From Hyperoodon ampullatus (Eukaryota; Chordata; Mammalia; Artiodactyla; Ziphiidae): a stretch of 64,000 bases of DNA. Under the pieces are notes generated by a model. It had not been told where the DNA came from. It saw only the letters and a list, made by a program, of their open reading frames with translations, and did no database searches. Shown piece by piece: positions 44,911 to 56,384 of the stretch. The stretch lies in assembly GCA_949752795.1 (NCBI GenBank), contig OX457060.1, forward strand, positions 3,153,454-3,217,453, given 5' to 3'. The position numbers and the translations under genes were made by a program. Within the stretch, counting starts at the first letter, position 1; each line of letters starts with the position of its first letter.

Positions 44911-45790
44911 AAAAGACACATGTCCTTTGACCTCTCAACTGCAATTTAGGACTCTGCTCTAGTGAACTGATTACAGGTATACACAAGGAATTATCTGAAT
45001 CAGCTGTACAGATGTTCATTTGGTACAAAATGAACAAAATAGCAAAACACTGGAAATAACCTAAATGTTCCACTGAGAGATTGGTTAAATAAGCTTTAAT
45101 ATATTCACTCAAGAAACTACTTTATACCTGTTTAAAATTTTGTTTTTGAAGTATATTTGATGACAAGATATTCATGACCCATTGGTAAATAAAAGTTGAG
45201 ATTATAAATGGTATCTTCCTTATGTTAAAACTACATGTATCTGGAAGAAAACATCTCAAATTATAAAGGTGATAATGTCTGAATACTGGCATTGCACTCA
45301 GTTTTTACTTATTTTTTCCATATTTTCTACATTTTCTATTATCAATATGCACTACTTCTATAATCAGAAAAAAAAAGATATTTCAAAGAGAAAGAAAAAA
45401 ATGTGATGCTCAAATTGCCAAGAATGTGAAAGAGGCTGTGTACCTAAGTGCCAGTGACTTCTAGAAGGCTAATAGGACCGCCAATCATAGCTACAGATAG
45501 AACTGAGCTGGCAAACTGAAGACTGAGATTGAAGATCAGAAACCAAAAGTTAAAGGGGAGCTGGGAAAAGAAACTACCAGATGGAGAACCATCCAGTCCA
45601 GCAAAAGACCCCAGGGCCCTGGCCATATCACTATGAGCAGAAGGTGACATACAGTTTACTATAGAACTATAAGAAGGCAACCACTCAGTGTGTATACGTG
45701 GTGGTGAGTTGGGAGGAGCTTGAGTGGGGGCCATAGATTACAAGCTCCTGGGGTCTCCTGAAGACTCACATGAGCAAAATGCAGGCTCTA
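44911..45790. other. Gene-free stretch, AT-rich, nothing recognised
   Basis: Low-GC text without a family I can name. A weak resemblance to L1 3' phrases such as 'aaaacactggaaataacc' near 45044 suggests an old LINE, not firmly placed. Confidence 0.4.
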
Positions 45791-45792
45791 AC

Positions 45793-46000
45793 ACTGCACT
45801 GTCTAATATGGCAACCACTACCCACATGATCTATTTAAATTTAGAAATTAAAATGAAATAAAATGTAAAACTCAGTCCTGTCACATTAGCCACATTTCAA
45901 GTGGCTAACGGTTATCATATTAGACAGAGCAGAGTAGGAATTTTCCATCATCATAGAAAACTTTCTAATAGACAGCACTGCTCTAGGGAATCGCTTAACT
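45793..46000. mobile_element. Possible hAT-like MITE with imperfect inverted ends
   Basis: The left end 'actgtctaatatggcaacca' and the right end, whose complement reads 'ctgtctaatatgataaccgt', are imperfect inverted repeats. A second inner/outer copy of the phrase occurs near the right border ('aatagacagcactgctctag'). The palindromic plan and 'ctgtctaatag' words match a common non-autonomous DNA transposon family I cannot name exactly. Confidence 0.6.
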
Positions 46001-46029
46001 TGGATTCTTTGATTTCTGCAGGGACAGCA

Positions 46030-46200
46030 GTGCATGGTGGAAAGATGGAATTGGAAGTCAGAAGACCAGTTGAAACACAACTCTCATATTTATCAAATGT
46101 GAGATCTTGGACTCATTATTAACCTCCCTGAGTCTCAGTTTCCTTATCCATCAAATGGGAATAAGAATATCTGCCTCGTAGTGTCACGATAAAAATTACA

Positions 46201-46240
<40 letters not shown>

Positions 46241-46310
46241 CAGGACACAAAGAATGCAATAGATCAGTGTTTATTCCAATAGGTGCTCAAAAAGCAGTAG
46301 CTATCATACT
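46030..46310 (+). repeat. MIR SINE interrupted by a (CA)n expansion
   Basis: 'agcagtgcatggtggaaaga', 'cctgagtctcagtttcctta' and 'tctgcctcgtagtgtcacga' give the MIR order. The 3' part continues after a 43-base tandem duplication at 46191-46249 as 'aatgcaatagatcagtgttt'. Confidence 0.8.
46191..46249 (+). repeat. (CA)n microsatellite between duplicated flanks
   Basis: The word aaaaattacaggacaca occurs at 46191-46207 and, in nearly the same form, at 46234-46249. A pure (ac)n run of about 14 units lies between. It suggests a tandem duplication followed by CA expansion from the short 'gacacac' seed. Confidence 0.93.
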
Positions 46311-46719
46311 AATGAGGATCCATGGGATCATTCTAAGAACATCTCAGAATATCCTAACCAACCAGACCTACTCAGAAACCAGGACCCTTGGCACCCAGGA
46401 TCAGCTTAAAACTAAGAGGTTCTCTGGCTTTTTGCAAGGTTTTTATAAGGTCACGTCGTCTTAAACCTAATATAAGCCCAAGCACATGAACACTGAAAGA
46501 AGCAGACTTGAAGGTTCCTAGAGCTCTGTAGCTGTCATCCCTCCCCACAGCACAGCCTCTTGTCCCCATTCTGTAAATGGCGAACTGGGGTTCAGCAATG
46601 TTATCATTGGTGCAGCTTGGGACTCAAACCCAGGTCTCAAGTGCCCCACACCTCCCCTGCCACCTGCTAAAATGTCTTATGACAGTGGCATATTCAGGAG
46701 GCTTTGTGAAACTCAGTCT
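46310..46719. other. Gene-free stretch with MIR-like text
   Basis: Near 46570-46650 'ctgtaaatggcgaactgggg' and 'gggactcaaacccaggtctc' resemble MIR, possibly a second copy. Nothing else is recognised. Confidence 0.5.
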
Positions 46720-47400
46720 AAACCCCTCCCTGGGCTAACATATGACCCAGCAATACCACTACTGGGCATATATCCAGAGAAAACCATAATTTGAAAATGT
46801 GCATACACCCCAATGTTCATTGCAGCACTATTTACAATCGCCAGGACATGGAAGCAACCGAAATGTCCATCAACAGAGGAATGCATGAAGAAGATGTGGT
46901 ACATATATACAATGGAGTATTACTCAGCCATAAAAAAGAACAAAATAATGCCACTTGCAGCAACATGGATGGACCTAGAGATTGTCATACTGAGTGAACT
47001 AAGTCAGACAGAGAAAGACAAATATGTGATATCGCTTCTATGTCAAATCTAACAAATGAACTTATCTACAAAACAGAAATAGAGTCACAGACATAGAAAA
47101 CAAACCTATGGTTACTGGGAAGAAGCGGTAGGGCGGGATAAATTGGGAGACTGGGACTGACATATACACACTGTTACATATAAAATAGATAATCACCAAG
47201 GACCTACTGTATAGCACAGGGAACTCTACTCAGTACCCTGTAATGGCCTATATGGGAAAAGAATCTAAAAAAGAGTGGATATATGTATATGTATTACTGA
47301 TTCACTTTGCTGTACACCTGAAACTAATACAATGCTGTAAATCGACTATACTCCAATAAAAAATTTTTTTTTAATTTAAAAAAAAAACCCTCCTTGGGCA
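46720..47400 (+). mobile_element. L1 3' end with ORF2 C-terminus
   Basis: The element (about 46736-47385) enters ORF2 near 'ccagcaataccactactggg' and encodes, across a frameshift near 46800, the ORF2 C-terminal segment with MFIAALFTIA and KMWYIYTMEYYSAI; the frame stops at 47050. The 3' UTR follows to 'ccaataaaaaatt' and an A-tail. Imperfect target copies are aaacccctccctgggc (46720-46735) and aaccctccttgggca (47386-47400). The 3' UTR phrase 'ctactgtatagcacagggaa' is of the older artiodactyl-type subfamily. Confidence 0.93.
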
Positions 47401-47782
47401 GGACAAGCCTGTCTGCTAGAGGAAATGAGACGAGACTCCTGGTCTCCGGGGAGCGGGCAGCAGACTCCTGCTATTCCCACGGAGGATGAAGAATCAGAAC
47501 AAGCCGTCAGCGGTTGGAGGACATAAAAAGCACTCCCAGGCTTTGCTTAATGGCTAAAGAGGAAGAGAACTAGAACACACAGCTTGTGGAAATGGAATCG
47601 GGTGTCCACTCCGACGGGGATAGAGTACCAATCTCAGGATGGTGGAATGAGGAAGAATCGGCCTGCCATGGGGCAGGCAGGACGTGTAAACACCCAGACC
47701 GCTCCGCCCACTCAGCTCCCACAAGAAGCACAGTCACAGAGTGAGGGAGCCAACTTCAGCCTGACAGGAGGAGGCATAACGG
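47401..47782. other. Spacer between two L1 tails, nothing recognised
   Basis: The spacer is GC-richer and has a 105-codon plus frame running into the next L1 (47584-47901). That frame has no domain, and its end lies in L1 3' UTR. The text could belong to an L1 3' UTR variant not known to me. Confidence 0.35.
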
Positions 47783-48123
47783 AGCAGGACAGGAATAAGG
47801 ACGCAGACGTAGAGAATGGACTTGAGGACACAGGGAGGGGGAAGGGTAAGCTGGGACGAAGTGAGAGAGTGGCATGGACATATATACACTACCAAATGTA
47901 AAATAGATAGCTAGAGGGAAGCAGCCGCATAGCACAGGGAGGTCAGCTCGGTGCTTTGTGACCACCTAGAGGGGTGGGATAGGGAGGGTGGGAGGGAGAC
48001 GCAAGAGGGAGGGGATATGGGGATATATGTATACATACAGCTGATTCACTTTGTTATACAGCAGAAACTAACACAACAATGTAAAGCAATTATACTCCAA
48101 TAAAGATGTTAAAAAAAAAAAAA
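47783..48123 (+). mobile_element. L1 3' UTR, short truncated copy
   Basis: From 'aggacaggaataaggacgc' to 'ccaataaagatg' and an A-run of about 14. It is close to the 3' UTR at 42100-42430 in its whole length. Heavy 5' truncation leaves about 340 bases. No convincing target duplication could be found. Confidence 0.9.
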
Positions 48124-49235
48124 GGCTATGTGGAACTGGATGCTTCCTCCCCAGCACGGCATAACCACACTGTAACTACACAAAGTGCTCAAAACGGCAC
48201 TTCAGCTAATCAACAGTGATCCCTTTAAAAAGAGAGCTCTGCTTACTTTTATGGACGTGCTGAACATAACCAGCAGGATTTAAAATCAGGCTCCCCTTAC
48301 TCATTTATTTTTCCACATAACTTGAACCGTGTTTTCCCCAGGTTCCAAACTAATGAAATGCGAATTTAGAAGCTGTGGTCATCTGCGGCTGCTGCTCCTG
48401 TGTTCATTTCTGCTCACTGCCCGCAGGGTGGTGAGCTTCTGGGGCATGGGGAATTTCCCTGGATGCCCAGTTGTGTGGGAAGGGATTCGCTGGGAAGAAA
48501 GTTCGGGCACCAGCGCTCCACTGCTCCAAAGGGCTCCGGGCTGCTCTGTCGGGAGATCCTGACAGCTGGCTGGCTGGCGGCCTCACCTGTTTCTGGGCAT
48601 GTTAAGCTGCACAGGGAACTGGAAGCCTCGCTCAGCACAAGCTACAGGCAAGGGCTCTGCACGCCAGGGACCCGAGAGGCCCAGGGTACCACTCCCATCT
48701 GCCCCCCACCTTACTTTCTCCTTCCCTTGAGGGGAGGATGCAAACCTGTGATGCTTCATCCTTACTGTTTTATTGTATGCTCAGTGATGCTTTCCCTCCA
48801 TCTACCAATGGGATATTAAAGAATCCAGTGCATTACACTCCCCTCAATTAGTAAAGTCGGCACCATAGCCTACTTGCCACTGCTGCTCCGTGTGTGCCCT
48901 CCTGATAACCATTCTCCCTCCCCCAGCATCCAGAGACCTGTGTCTGTGCACAGTGGTGGCTGGTATAAAGGGCTGGCAGGACACTTGCAGCCACACCCTC
49001 GGGTGAGCCCTGCAGAGTGCAGGCTCCTGGTTAATGCTGTCCTTGAAGCAGCCTATCCTGTTGGACCCTGGCTCCAGCCCACCTCAGCCGACAAGACTTC
49101 CTTGTTTCTGCTCACTTCTCTCCCTTCCCAGTACTGGATGTTAACAATAAGACATCAACTCCCTAAATGTGCCTCCATCTCCTGTTCCTGGCCCCCTTCT
49201 CTGCCCAGCCTCTCCAAATACCACACCCTCAATTC
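48124..49235. other. Gene-free stretch, nothing recognised
   Basis: Overlapping frames of 60-139 codons between 48.3 and 49.25 kb have no domain and conflict with each other. No repeat family was identified. Confidence 0.45.
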
Positions 49236-49700
49236 CACTCAATGAACACTTGATGTGAGCCTACTCTGTGCCTGGCATTGTCAAGGCCATTCATCCTCCC
49301 ACTTGGCTCCATGATGGCCTTTCTTCATGCTCTCCCACACCTGGCAAAGATGCTCAATGAGTATTTGTGGGATGAATGCCTACATAGGAGGAGACAGTCA
49401 TGCAAACAGCCAGTAAAGCACAATGTAATCAGTGCTATAAAAACCTGAGTACAACGTCTTTGGGAACTCAGAAAAGAGAGCAATTAATTCTGCCTGGGTA
49501 AGATGCATTCCAGGCAGAGGCCACCAGACGTGCAAAGGAGTGAAAACGCATTAGTGTCGTGAGGGCTGGCGAGGTGGCCAGTTCTGCTGTCCATGTTCTT
49601 GCTCAACAGCAAAGCTATGAAGCCACAGAAGGGCTGACCTTGATGCCTCTATGCAGGGGTCCATGTGGACGCCAGTGAAGGTAGGCCTGCCTCACTGAGG
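49236..49700 (+). repeat. Ancient L1M-like 3' repeat
   Basis: 'gaacacttgatgtgagccta', 'ctctgtgcctggcattgtc' and, further on, 'gtcatgcaaacagccagtaa' with 'attccaggcagaggccacc' and 'gtgcaaaggagtgaaaacg' keep the usual order of the same old repeat seen at 24.8 and 58.7 kb. Confidence 0.5.
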
Positions 49701-51990
49701 AGCACTGGGCTCCTCAGGAAGACCAGTCCCTGGGCTCTGCTCTGTTCAGTCTCCTAGGATAGGCTCTGGGGACACCAGGATGAATCAGACCAGTTGCTGA
49801 CCTCAAGGAAGTGAGTGCAGAGTGATGGAGAGAGACAGGGTGGGCAACTGTCATACACAGTATGTAGTACAGTAAAGCCTGATGGTTCTGTCGGCCCTGG
49901 GCACCAGCTGCTATGAGCTCTGAGATGGCGGGAATGGCCAGAAATGGGAGATGGAGACACGGTTAGGGAGTTGATGTATTGAGGGAATATACTCAAGACA
50001 CTGGTTTGTTGTTAGAAGGATTGAGAAGGCCAGAGAAGAGATGGAATACATCTAGCTCAGGTCCCACTGCCACCAGGGAATAGCTTCTGGTGTTCCAGAG
50101 GGTCTGCACCCCAACCCAAAGACTGTCACAGCGGGGACCTGCAGAATACGGCTGATGCAGGAAGGCAGGTACTTCTGCGGGCACTGGGTAACCTCGTCTA
50201 ACTCCCCTTCCCTTCCACCCACGACGGCTTCTACTCCATTCCTTCCCTCTCGTCTTCTTCCTCCTGAAAAAAGAGGCAAAGTAGAAAGAGATAAGGACTA
50301 GAAAGCAAGACTGAAGAGAAGAGAAAGAGGAGAAAGAAACAAGGGTGGGTGGGAGGTGGCAGCATCGTGAAGACCCCGCGGCATTAAATCAGTGACACAG
50401 CTTGGCTTTTCCAAGGGTACAGTGGAGCCTAGAGGCCTGTGATTCAGGGTCAGGCCAGGAGAGGCTCTTCCCAAGAGCCTGCTGAAAGGTTCTGGGGAGG
50501 GCCAAGGTCACTGCCCTGGGTTCTACCCCCCAGGCCCACAGGCCTCCTTCCCAGTACAGGTGACATTCTGAGCCCAGAGGGCCAGCCAGGAAGGGGCAAC
50601 GGCCCACAGAGGCTGCTTTGGATTTCTCCCCTCATCAGGCGCCCATCCTGCACAAATATTCTAGCGAGGCTACTGGTTTCGCTTGACTCTGAGTCTGGGA
50701 GGATTCGAGACCCAACTGTTTACCGACTTGTCTTCTGCTTCAGACGATTCTGCACTTCAAATTGCTTCAGTTCAAACTCCTTGTGATTTTTTCTGGGCTG
50801 CTGGGAGGAGAGTGTATTGATTCTGTGTTTTGATAAGGTCAGCAGTGATCAGCTCTGACAGTCAAGTGGATGGCCTGTCCCCTTCCCCCTGCACTGGATT
50901 GTGGTTCCACACACAGAAAAGGAGTCAGAGCAACAAAGATGGGGGAGGAGGAGGCAGCGTCCTTTGTCTCAGTGCTTTGGAAAACCTCTTTAAGCCCCAT
51001 CAGCAAAAGCGGGCTCCTCTCAGGTTGCAATCTCAGAGAAGCAGTAAAGGCACACTTGATCTTCTCCACGTGCAGTGTCATTTTCCCTTCCCTCTGTGCG
51101 TTCCTGCCCCCCAGCCTACCCTCCTAGGCGGTGACTCACTTTCCTCCAAAGAATGAATTAAGTGCCACATGACATCGGCAGACTCCCAATGACACTGATA
51201 AACTTTCTGAACATGCAGGGTTGTTCAGACAGAGATGAATAGGAGGCCACAGAGAAGTCCCCTCTGAGGTTTACACAGCTGATTTGAGGTTGATGAGAAA
51301 AGTGCTTGGATCGTCCTCACTTTGCTAAGGCCACGGGCACGGAGGTTGCCTGGAGCATCCTCTCAAGGAAGAGTCCACAGCTCCCCAGGAAGAGCAGGCA
51401 TGCTCCCAGTCCAACCCTGCCAGCCAAGGGCTGATTCTCTTCTGAGGCCTTCCAAATAGTACGCAAAGCACTGTGTCTGTAGGTGTCTTGATATCTTAGT
51501 AGAAAGAAGATCCAGAACTTCCATCAAATTCTCCAGAAGACCCAAGATCCAAGGAAGGTGAAGAATGCTTCTTCTATAAGATCCTTTCAAAGATCCTTTA
51601 GAATGTGCCAGGCTCCCCAAAACACCTCCCAGCTGGCAGTGCCATGGGAGGTACCCTGAGTTGTCAAGACCTAGGACAAAGAGTGATGTCTTAAGTGGAC
51701 CAGGTGTGTTGGTACAATGCTACTGCCCTGATGGTCTGAGGGTCCAGCTGAGAACAAGCTCCTTGACAGGCCTGCTAACCAGAGGAAAGGAGCATGAACA
51801 CAGTACCCACTTCACAAGAAGCAGACGTCCCATGCTCTGATGTCAGTTGGATACCAGCTACAGAACTGTGTTCAATCCAAGTTCCATGGGATTTGAACCA
51901 ACCTCAGTATATTCAGAGCCACTCACCAGGTTGGTGAAAGGCCTGAAATCACAACAGCAAACACAACAGAAATCACAGCTACAGCTGAGG
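49700..51990. other. Gene-free stretch, nothing recognised
   Basis: The text is unremarkable mixed-composition DNA. Frames up to 115 codons (50439-50786) show no domain. Possible short repeat fragments were too diverged to place. Confidence 0.4.
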
Positions 51991-51994
51991 AGAC

Positions 51995-52215
51995 CCCGAC
52001 TCTACCAGGCACGTTGTTGGGTGCTTCAGGCACTGGATCTCATTAACTACTCACAACAACAACCCTGTGAAACACCTCCATCTCCACTGGACAGATGAAG
52101 AGGTTGGGATTCAGAGAGAGAATATGTTCATTATCACAAGGCCAGTATGTGGAGATGGTTGAATTTGAGCTGATGTCGTGTAACTCCAAAGCCTGTGCTT
52201 CAGGGACTAGGCCAT
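51995..52215 (+). repeat. MIR SINE
   Basis: 'ctctaccaggcacgttgttg', 'ctcattaactactcacaac', 'ctggacagatgaagaggttg' and 'atcacaaggccagtatgtgg' follow the MIR order, ending 'ccaaagcctgtgcttcagg'. Confidence 0.88.
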
Positions 52216-52619
52216 CAAAGGAATTAAGTCAGAACTGGGGAAGAGCTGGGAGAAGAGAACCCCTAGAAACATGACAACAGAGAAGAGACTAAACTATTGC
52301 TGCAAAGAGAAGAATGGGGAATAAGAAGGGAAGTTACTAGAAAGCAGATTTCAGTTATATAGAGTTTTTTTTGTTTTATTTTGTTTGTTTTGTTTTTTTT
52401 CCCAACAGCATTAGATAGTAAGTCTGGTAACTGCCATGCTCTCAGTCCCCTTCCAAGAAAAGTTTCCCCACTGAAGGCCCTGCTGAGAGTTAGGCTATTT
52501 CTTCAGAGATAACCATGGTTTGCTCTATGCAGCCCCATTACCACACTGTCTGGACCAGAAGTAGACTCCTGATTCAGAACAGTCAGACCTGACTAGGGGA
52601 GAAACTCAAGACTAACAGT
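52215..52619. other. Gene-free stretch with a T-rich low-complexity run
   Basis: A (TTTTG)n-like run lies at about 52365-52401. Otherwise nothing was recognised. Confidence 0.5.
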
Positions 52620-53045
52620 GTTTCAGTTAAGGTACTACTTGCTGCTGCAACAAACAAACCTGAACAAGTATGGTGGTTCAGACAGGATATAGACTTATTC
52701 TTACTTGTATAAAGCCCCAAGTGGAGGTTCCTAATTGACAAGCAGATCTGCTTTGAGTGGTGATTTAGGGACCCAGGCTGTTTCCATCTTGTGTTTCCCT
52801 ACCTTCAACATGTGGCTTCCAAGATCGCCATGCTGATCTATATCAAGCCAGCAGAAAGGGAATGATCATGGAGCACTGTACTTGGGATGTTTTACGCCAG
52901 GCCTGGAAACGGTACACATCATCTCAGTTCACATTCCGTTGGCAGAAACTTGGTCACATGGTTACACCTAACTACAAGGGAGGCTGGGAGATGTAGTCTA
53001 GGCGTGTGCCCAGGAAGAAGAGGAAATTGGCCTCTGCTAGGAGGA
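52620..53045 (+). repeat. Ancient interspersed repeat, second copy of the family at 10855
   Basis: Contains 'ttgctgctgcaacaaacaaa', 'atttagggacccaggctgtt', 'acgccaggcctggaaacgg', 'cattccgttggcagaaactt' and 'gggaggctgggagatgtagt', a word order I know from a widespread old mammalian repeat but cannot name. Preservation is better than at 10855. Confidence 0.6.
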
Positions 53046-53864
53046 GAGAGAAGCCAGGCGCTCAGCCGAGGTACAGCTGCAACAGTATTTATGGTCCTCT
53101 CACACTTTTGTAATTCTCTCCCCGAGGCCCTGCAGAAGGAAACAAGTGTGCCTTTTCTGAAAACAATAATCCTCCTGAGAGCTATGTACCAAACAGGAAG
53201 CCCATATGACCCAGGGCCCCACTAAATAGTGAATCATACATATGGCCATTTTACAAGTTTGTCCCCAAGTCCCCTATCGGTAGACCAATAGGCCTCCACT
53301 TACAAAATAGTAGCACTTCAGATGTCTCTATTTTGGTGCTTTTCTAGAAGCCTCCCAAAGGAACTGGTCTGTCTTATCTCCATGAGTTCTTGCTCATTCT
53401 CCTGTTGGCTACTGTCCACCATCACCCTGCTTGTCACATTACCGTCTGGCAATGCCATTCTGCCATGTCAACAGCACACCACCCACACCCCTGAACTGAC
53501 TCATTCTGGACCTCCTATACCCCTCGGAGCATCTCTTCCCCTCCTGCCTACCTCCTAGAATTTAGTCCCCACTTGCCTCCAAACACCACCCTCAGAGCCA
53601 CCTGCACCAGGGCTGTCTAACTGCACAGCTCAGAAGCACCATCCACAATGTAATCTATGTAAATGACGCCCCCTGAGTTGTGCCCTGGGCAGCTCTAAGT
53701 CAAATACCAGGAGAGGAATCACCAATCTCACATGCCAACATCTCCAAACCTTAGCTCTTCCTACATCAGGGCCTCTGAAAAACATAGAATATTCTAATTG
53801 TTCTGACTGAAGTTTAATATGGAGAAACTAAGGCACAACCTTAGAAGCATGGAATGGAATAGAT
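53046..53864. other. Gene-free stretch, nothing secure
   Basis: At about 53600-53720, 'gggctgtctaactgcacagc' and 'gtaatctatgtaaatgacgc' hint at a DNA-transposon MITE. Not enough to call. No coding support. Confidence 0.35.
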
Positions 53865-54130
53865 TAGATTGCATTTCTTTTTTTTTTTAATTTTATTGGA
53901 GTATAGTTGATTTACAATGTTGTGTTAGTTTCAGGTGTATAGTAGAGTGATTCAGTTATACATGTACATATATTCTTTTTCAGATTCTTTTCCCATATAG
54001 GTTATTATAGAACATTGAGTATAGCTCCCTGTGCTATACAGTAGGTCCTTGCTGGTTATCTATTTTATATATAGTAGTGTGTGTATGTTAATTCTAAGCG
54101 CCTAATTTATCCCTCCACTAGACTGCATTT
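53865..54130 (-). mobile_element. L1 3' end, antisense, with target duplication
   Basis: The body (53877-54118) is antisense L1 3' UTR: T-run, 'attggagtatagttgattta', 'ctgtgctatacagtaggtcc' and 'ttgctggttatctattttat'. Flanking repeats tagattgcattt (53865-53876) and tagactgcattt (54119-54130) differ at one base. It belongs to the same subfamily as 44676-44895. Confidence 0.94.
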
Positions 54131-54349
54131 CAATTGACCTGTCTGTTCTCACCTGGGAAAGTGAAACACTGACCTTAGTTTCAAGCCAGTTGCTATGGGT
54201 GTCTGTCTGTCTTAACCGCCTTTGACATAGTAATCAAAGTCCCTGATAAAAATAGAAAAGTTATAACTATTACAATACAGTCATTTGCTGAAAACACTTA
54301 CTTTATCTGTGACCATATATTCATTCTGGCATCCTGGTCCATAACTATT

Positions 54350-54540
54350 TGCAGGAAGGCTGTATCCTCAGGCCCTACGACAGTGCCTGACACATTTTTT
54401 TTTTTTTTTTTTTAGTCTTAGGATAGCCATTTATTCAACAAATTTGGGTGCCTACTGTATGTCAGGGAACATGCTCAGGGCTCTTAATAAGTGCCTGACA
54501 CATATTTTTTGATGAATGAGTGAACAAGTGAAGCCAATCT
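54350..54540 (+). repeat. L2-like 3' end split by a retrocopy
   Basis: 'ctgtatcctcaggccctacg' and 'acagtgcctgacacat' before the insertion, and 'attttttgatgaatgagtga' after it, match the L2 3' end once the inserted 54396-54503 segment is removed. Confidence 0.55.
54382..54503 (-). pseudogene. Tiny poly(A)-tailed retrocopy of unknown transcript
   Basis: A T-run (about 54396-54413) and about 76 bases follow a perfect 14-base direct repeat, agtgcctgacacat, present at 54382-54395 and 54490-54503. On the minus strand the insert ends 'gaataaatggctatcctaag' just before poly(A), placing AATAAA about 20 bases upstream of the tail. This is the anatomy of a severely 5'-truncated processed copy of a polyadenylated RNA. 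The source transcript is not identified; it contains old dispersed-repeat text ('ttgttgaataaat' region). Confidence 0.75.
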
Positions 54541-55984
54541 TTTACAGGATGTGTTGAAACCTGCCCTTGATGGATGGAAAGGAATTATCAGTGCTTTTTT
54601 TACCCAATAGAGAAAAAGAAGACAGGAAAGATTGTTGTCCTCTGAGACTAACTAGAATGCAATTGGTCCACACTGATGGCCTCCTTCAAACCATGGATGT
54701 GCTCGGATCCCCCCACTAGCCAAAGTCTCCTGTAAGCTACCCTAGTGCCCAGCTGCACTCCAGCGCCACCTGCACTCTCTCCATTTCCTGCTTCTCCTCC
54801 CCTGCCCCAGCCGGGCAGGCAGAGCTGTGTGGTCTCTCACTGCCAAAATTAGCTCCCAGGAGCAGGCATAGAGCCCTGTCTACTCCTGTCTGAGAGCAGG
54901 GTGACCTGTGAGAAGGTATGAACACAGTGATCTTGGATCCTGCCCAGGTGAGCAAATATATCCTTGAGGAACCCAGCCACCAGGAGCCTATCAGATCCTC
55001 ATTTAGAAAATGTGTCCTGGGCATACAAATCAGGCAAAGGACCAGAAGTGGCCAAGAAGCACAAGAGTCCACACTTCTGGGCTCCAGCTTCATTGATCTG
55101 AAATATCAACTCCGAGATGTCACCCCATTTCTTTTCAGACAGAATGCATTATCCACTCTACAAGATGTAGCAGATTAGGAAAGCCAGAAAGGATTGGAGT
55201 GTCCATTCCAAGTGGACTCCCTGGGGCAGCCAATCTAGAGACTGAAAACATTTCTCTTTCATTTATGGTTCAGTTTTTATTTAAAGAGAAATCCCCAAAT
55301 AGAATTGAGAGTGTGCAAGTTGTTTTGAGGGCATCTTTCCTCTCTGTGACACGGTAAGCCTGATCTCCATTTTTCCAAGCTCCAGAGAGAAACTCTGCTT
55401 GCCAACACTTGAGTGATTTCACCTCTAGCGTTTCCATGGTGATGCACATCCCCACACAGCCTGGAGAAAAGGTGCAGCTCCAAGTGATGATGAATATGAA
55501 CGAAGCTCGGCAGCCTCCCTGGGCCTGGGGGGCTCTCCTGGAAGAGCTGGGTTGCAGGGAACACTGGATCCATGTGGCCTCTGCTTCAGGTAGCCTGAGA
55601 TGAATTTCTTCTACCTAGGAGAATGTGGGTGTATTCCTGGAAAACTCAGCTGGCAGGGGCCCCAGGGCCCAGGAAGGAGAGGAACCAGTTGTCCGGGAAA
55701 CATGCACAGAGCATCACAAACAGAGTAAGCTCTAAGCAGCATGCATTCAGGGACCATTCAGGGTCTTCATGGCCCCTGGAATCTATGGGGCCTTGGTCTT
55801 TCTCCTGGCCCAGCCCAGGGCAGGTGATCTGCAGACTGCCATTACATTGTCCAAACTTAGCTATAAAGAAAAAACAAAACAAAACAATTCCTCAAGAAGT
55901 TAGCAGGCTGATCCCTGCTACCTGGTGAGCTCTACAGGTTGGGGTAGGGTTTAGGGTGGGGATGCCCCTCATACCCTCCCTCAG
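54540..55984. other. Gene-free stretch, nothing recognised
   Basis: Frames up to 118 codons (54737-55093, minus) and 101 codons (55623-55928, plus) lack domains. A short (aaaac) run lies near 55866-55885. No repeat family was identified. Confidence 0.45.
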
Positions 55985-56220
55985 ATAATAATAGTAGTAA
56001 TAAAGCTACCATTCACTGAGTGCTTGCTATGGGCCAGACATTGCACTAAGTGCAATTATACATTCTCTCAGTTGAGCATCACAATAAAAGCAACTCTTTG
56101 TGGTGGATAGTAATATTATTTCCATTTCAGGATGAAGAAACTGGAGCTCAGAGAGGTTGACTTACTCAATGCTACCAGCTAGTAAGAGATAAGCCATGAT
56201 TTGATTTCAAGCACCTAACT
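55985..56220 (+). repeat. MIR SINE, near full length
   Basis: 'gtaataaagctaccattcac', 'gagtgcttgctatgggccag', 'gatgaagaaactggagctca' and 'gagaggttgacttactcaat' follow the MIR order closely. Confidence 0.93.
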
Positions 56221-56384
56221 TAAAGCCCAGCATCAGGCATGTTCCTAGGTCTTTGTGTCTAGAGTTAGGCTGATCTTAATCCAAAAATGAACAGTGGCTC
56301 ACCCATCTTCAGGCCTCACGTCTGTTCAGCCCTCCACTGTCTCCAATAAGACCACAGATTCCACTTCTTCAGCATCTTTATGTG

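Noticed and set aside
47584..47901. 105-codon plus frame between two L1 tails
   Set aside because: Its last third is L1 3' UTR; the rest has no domain and no start context.
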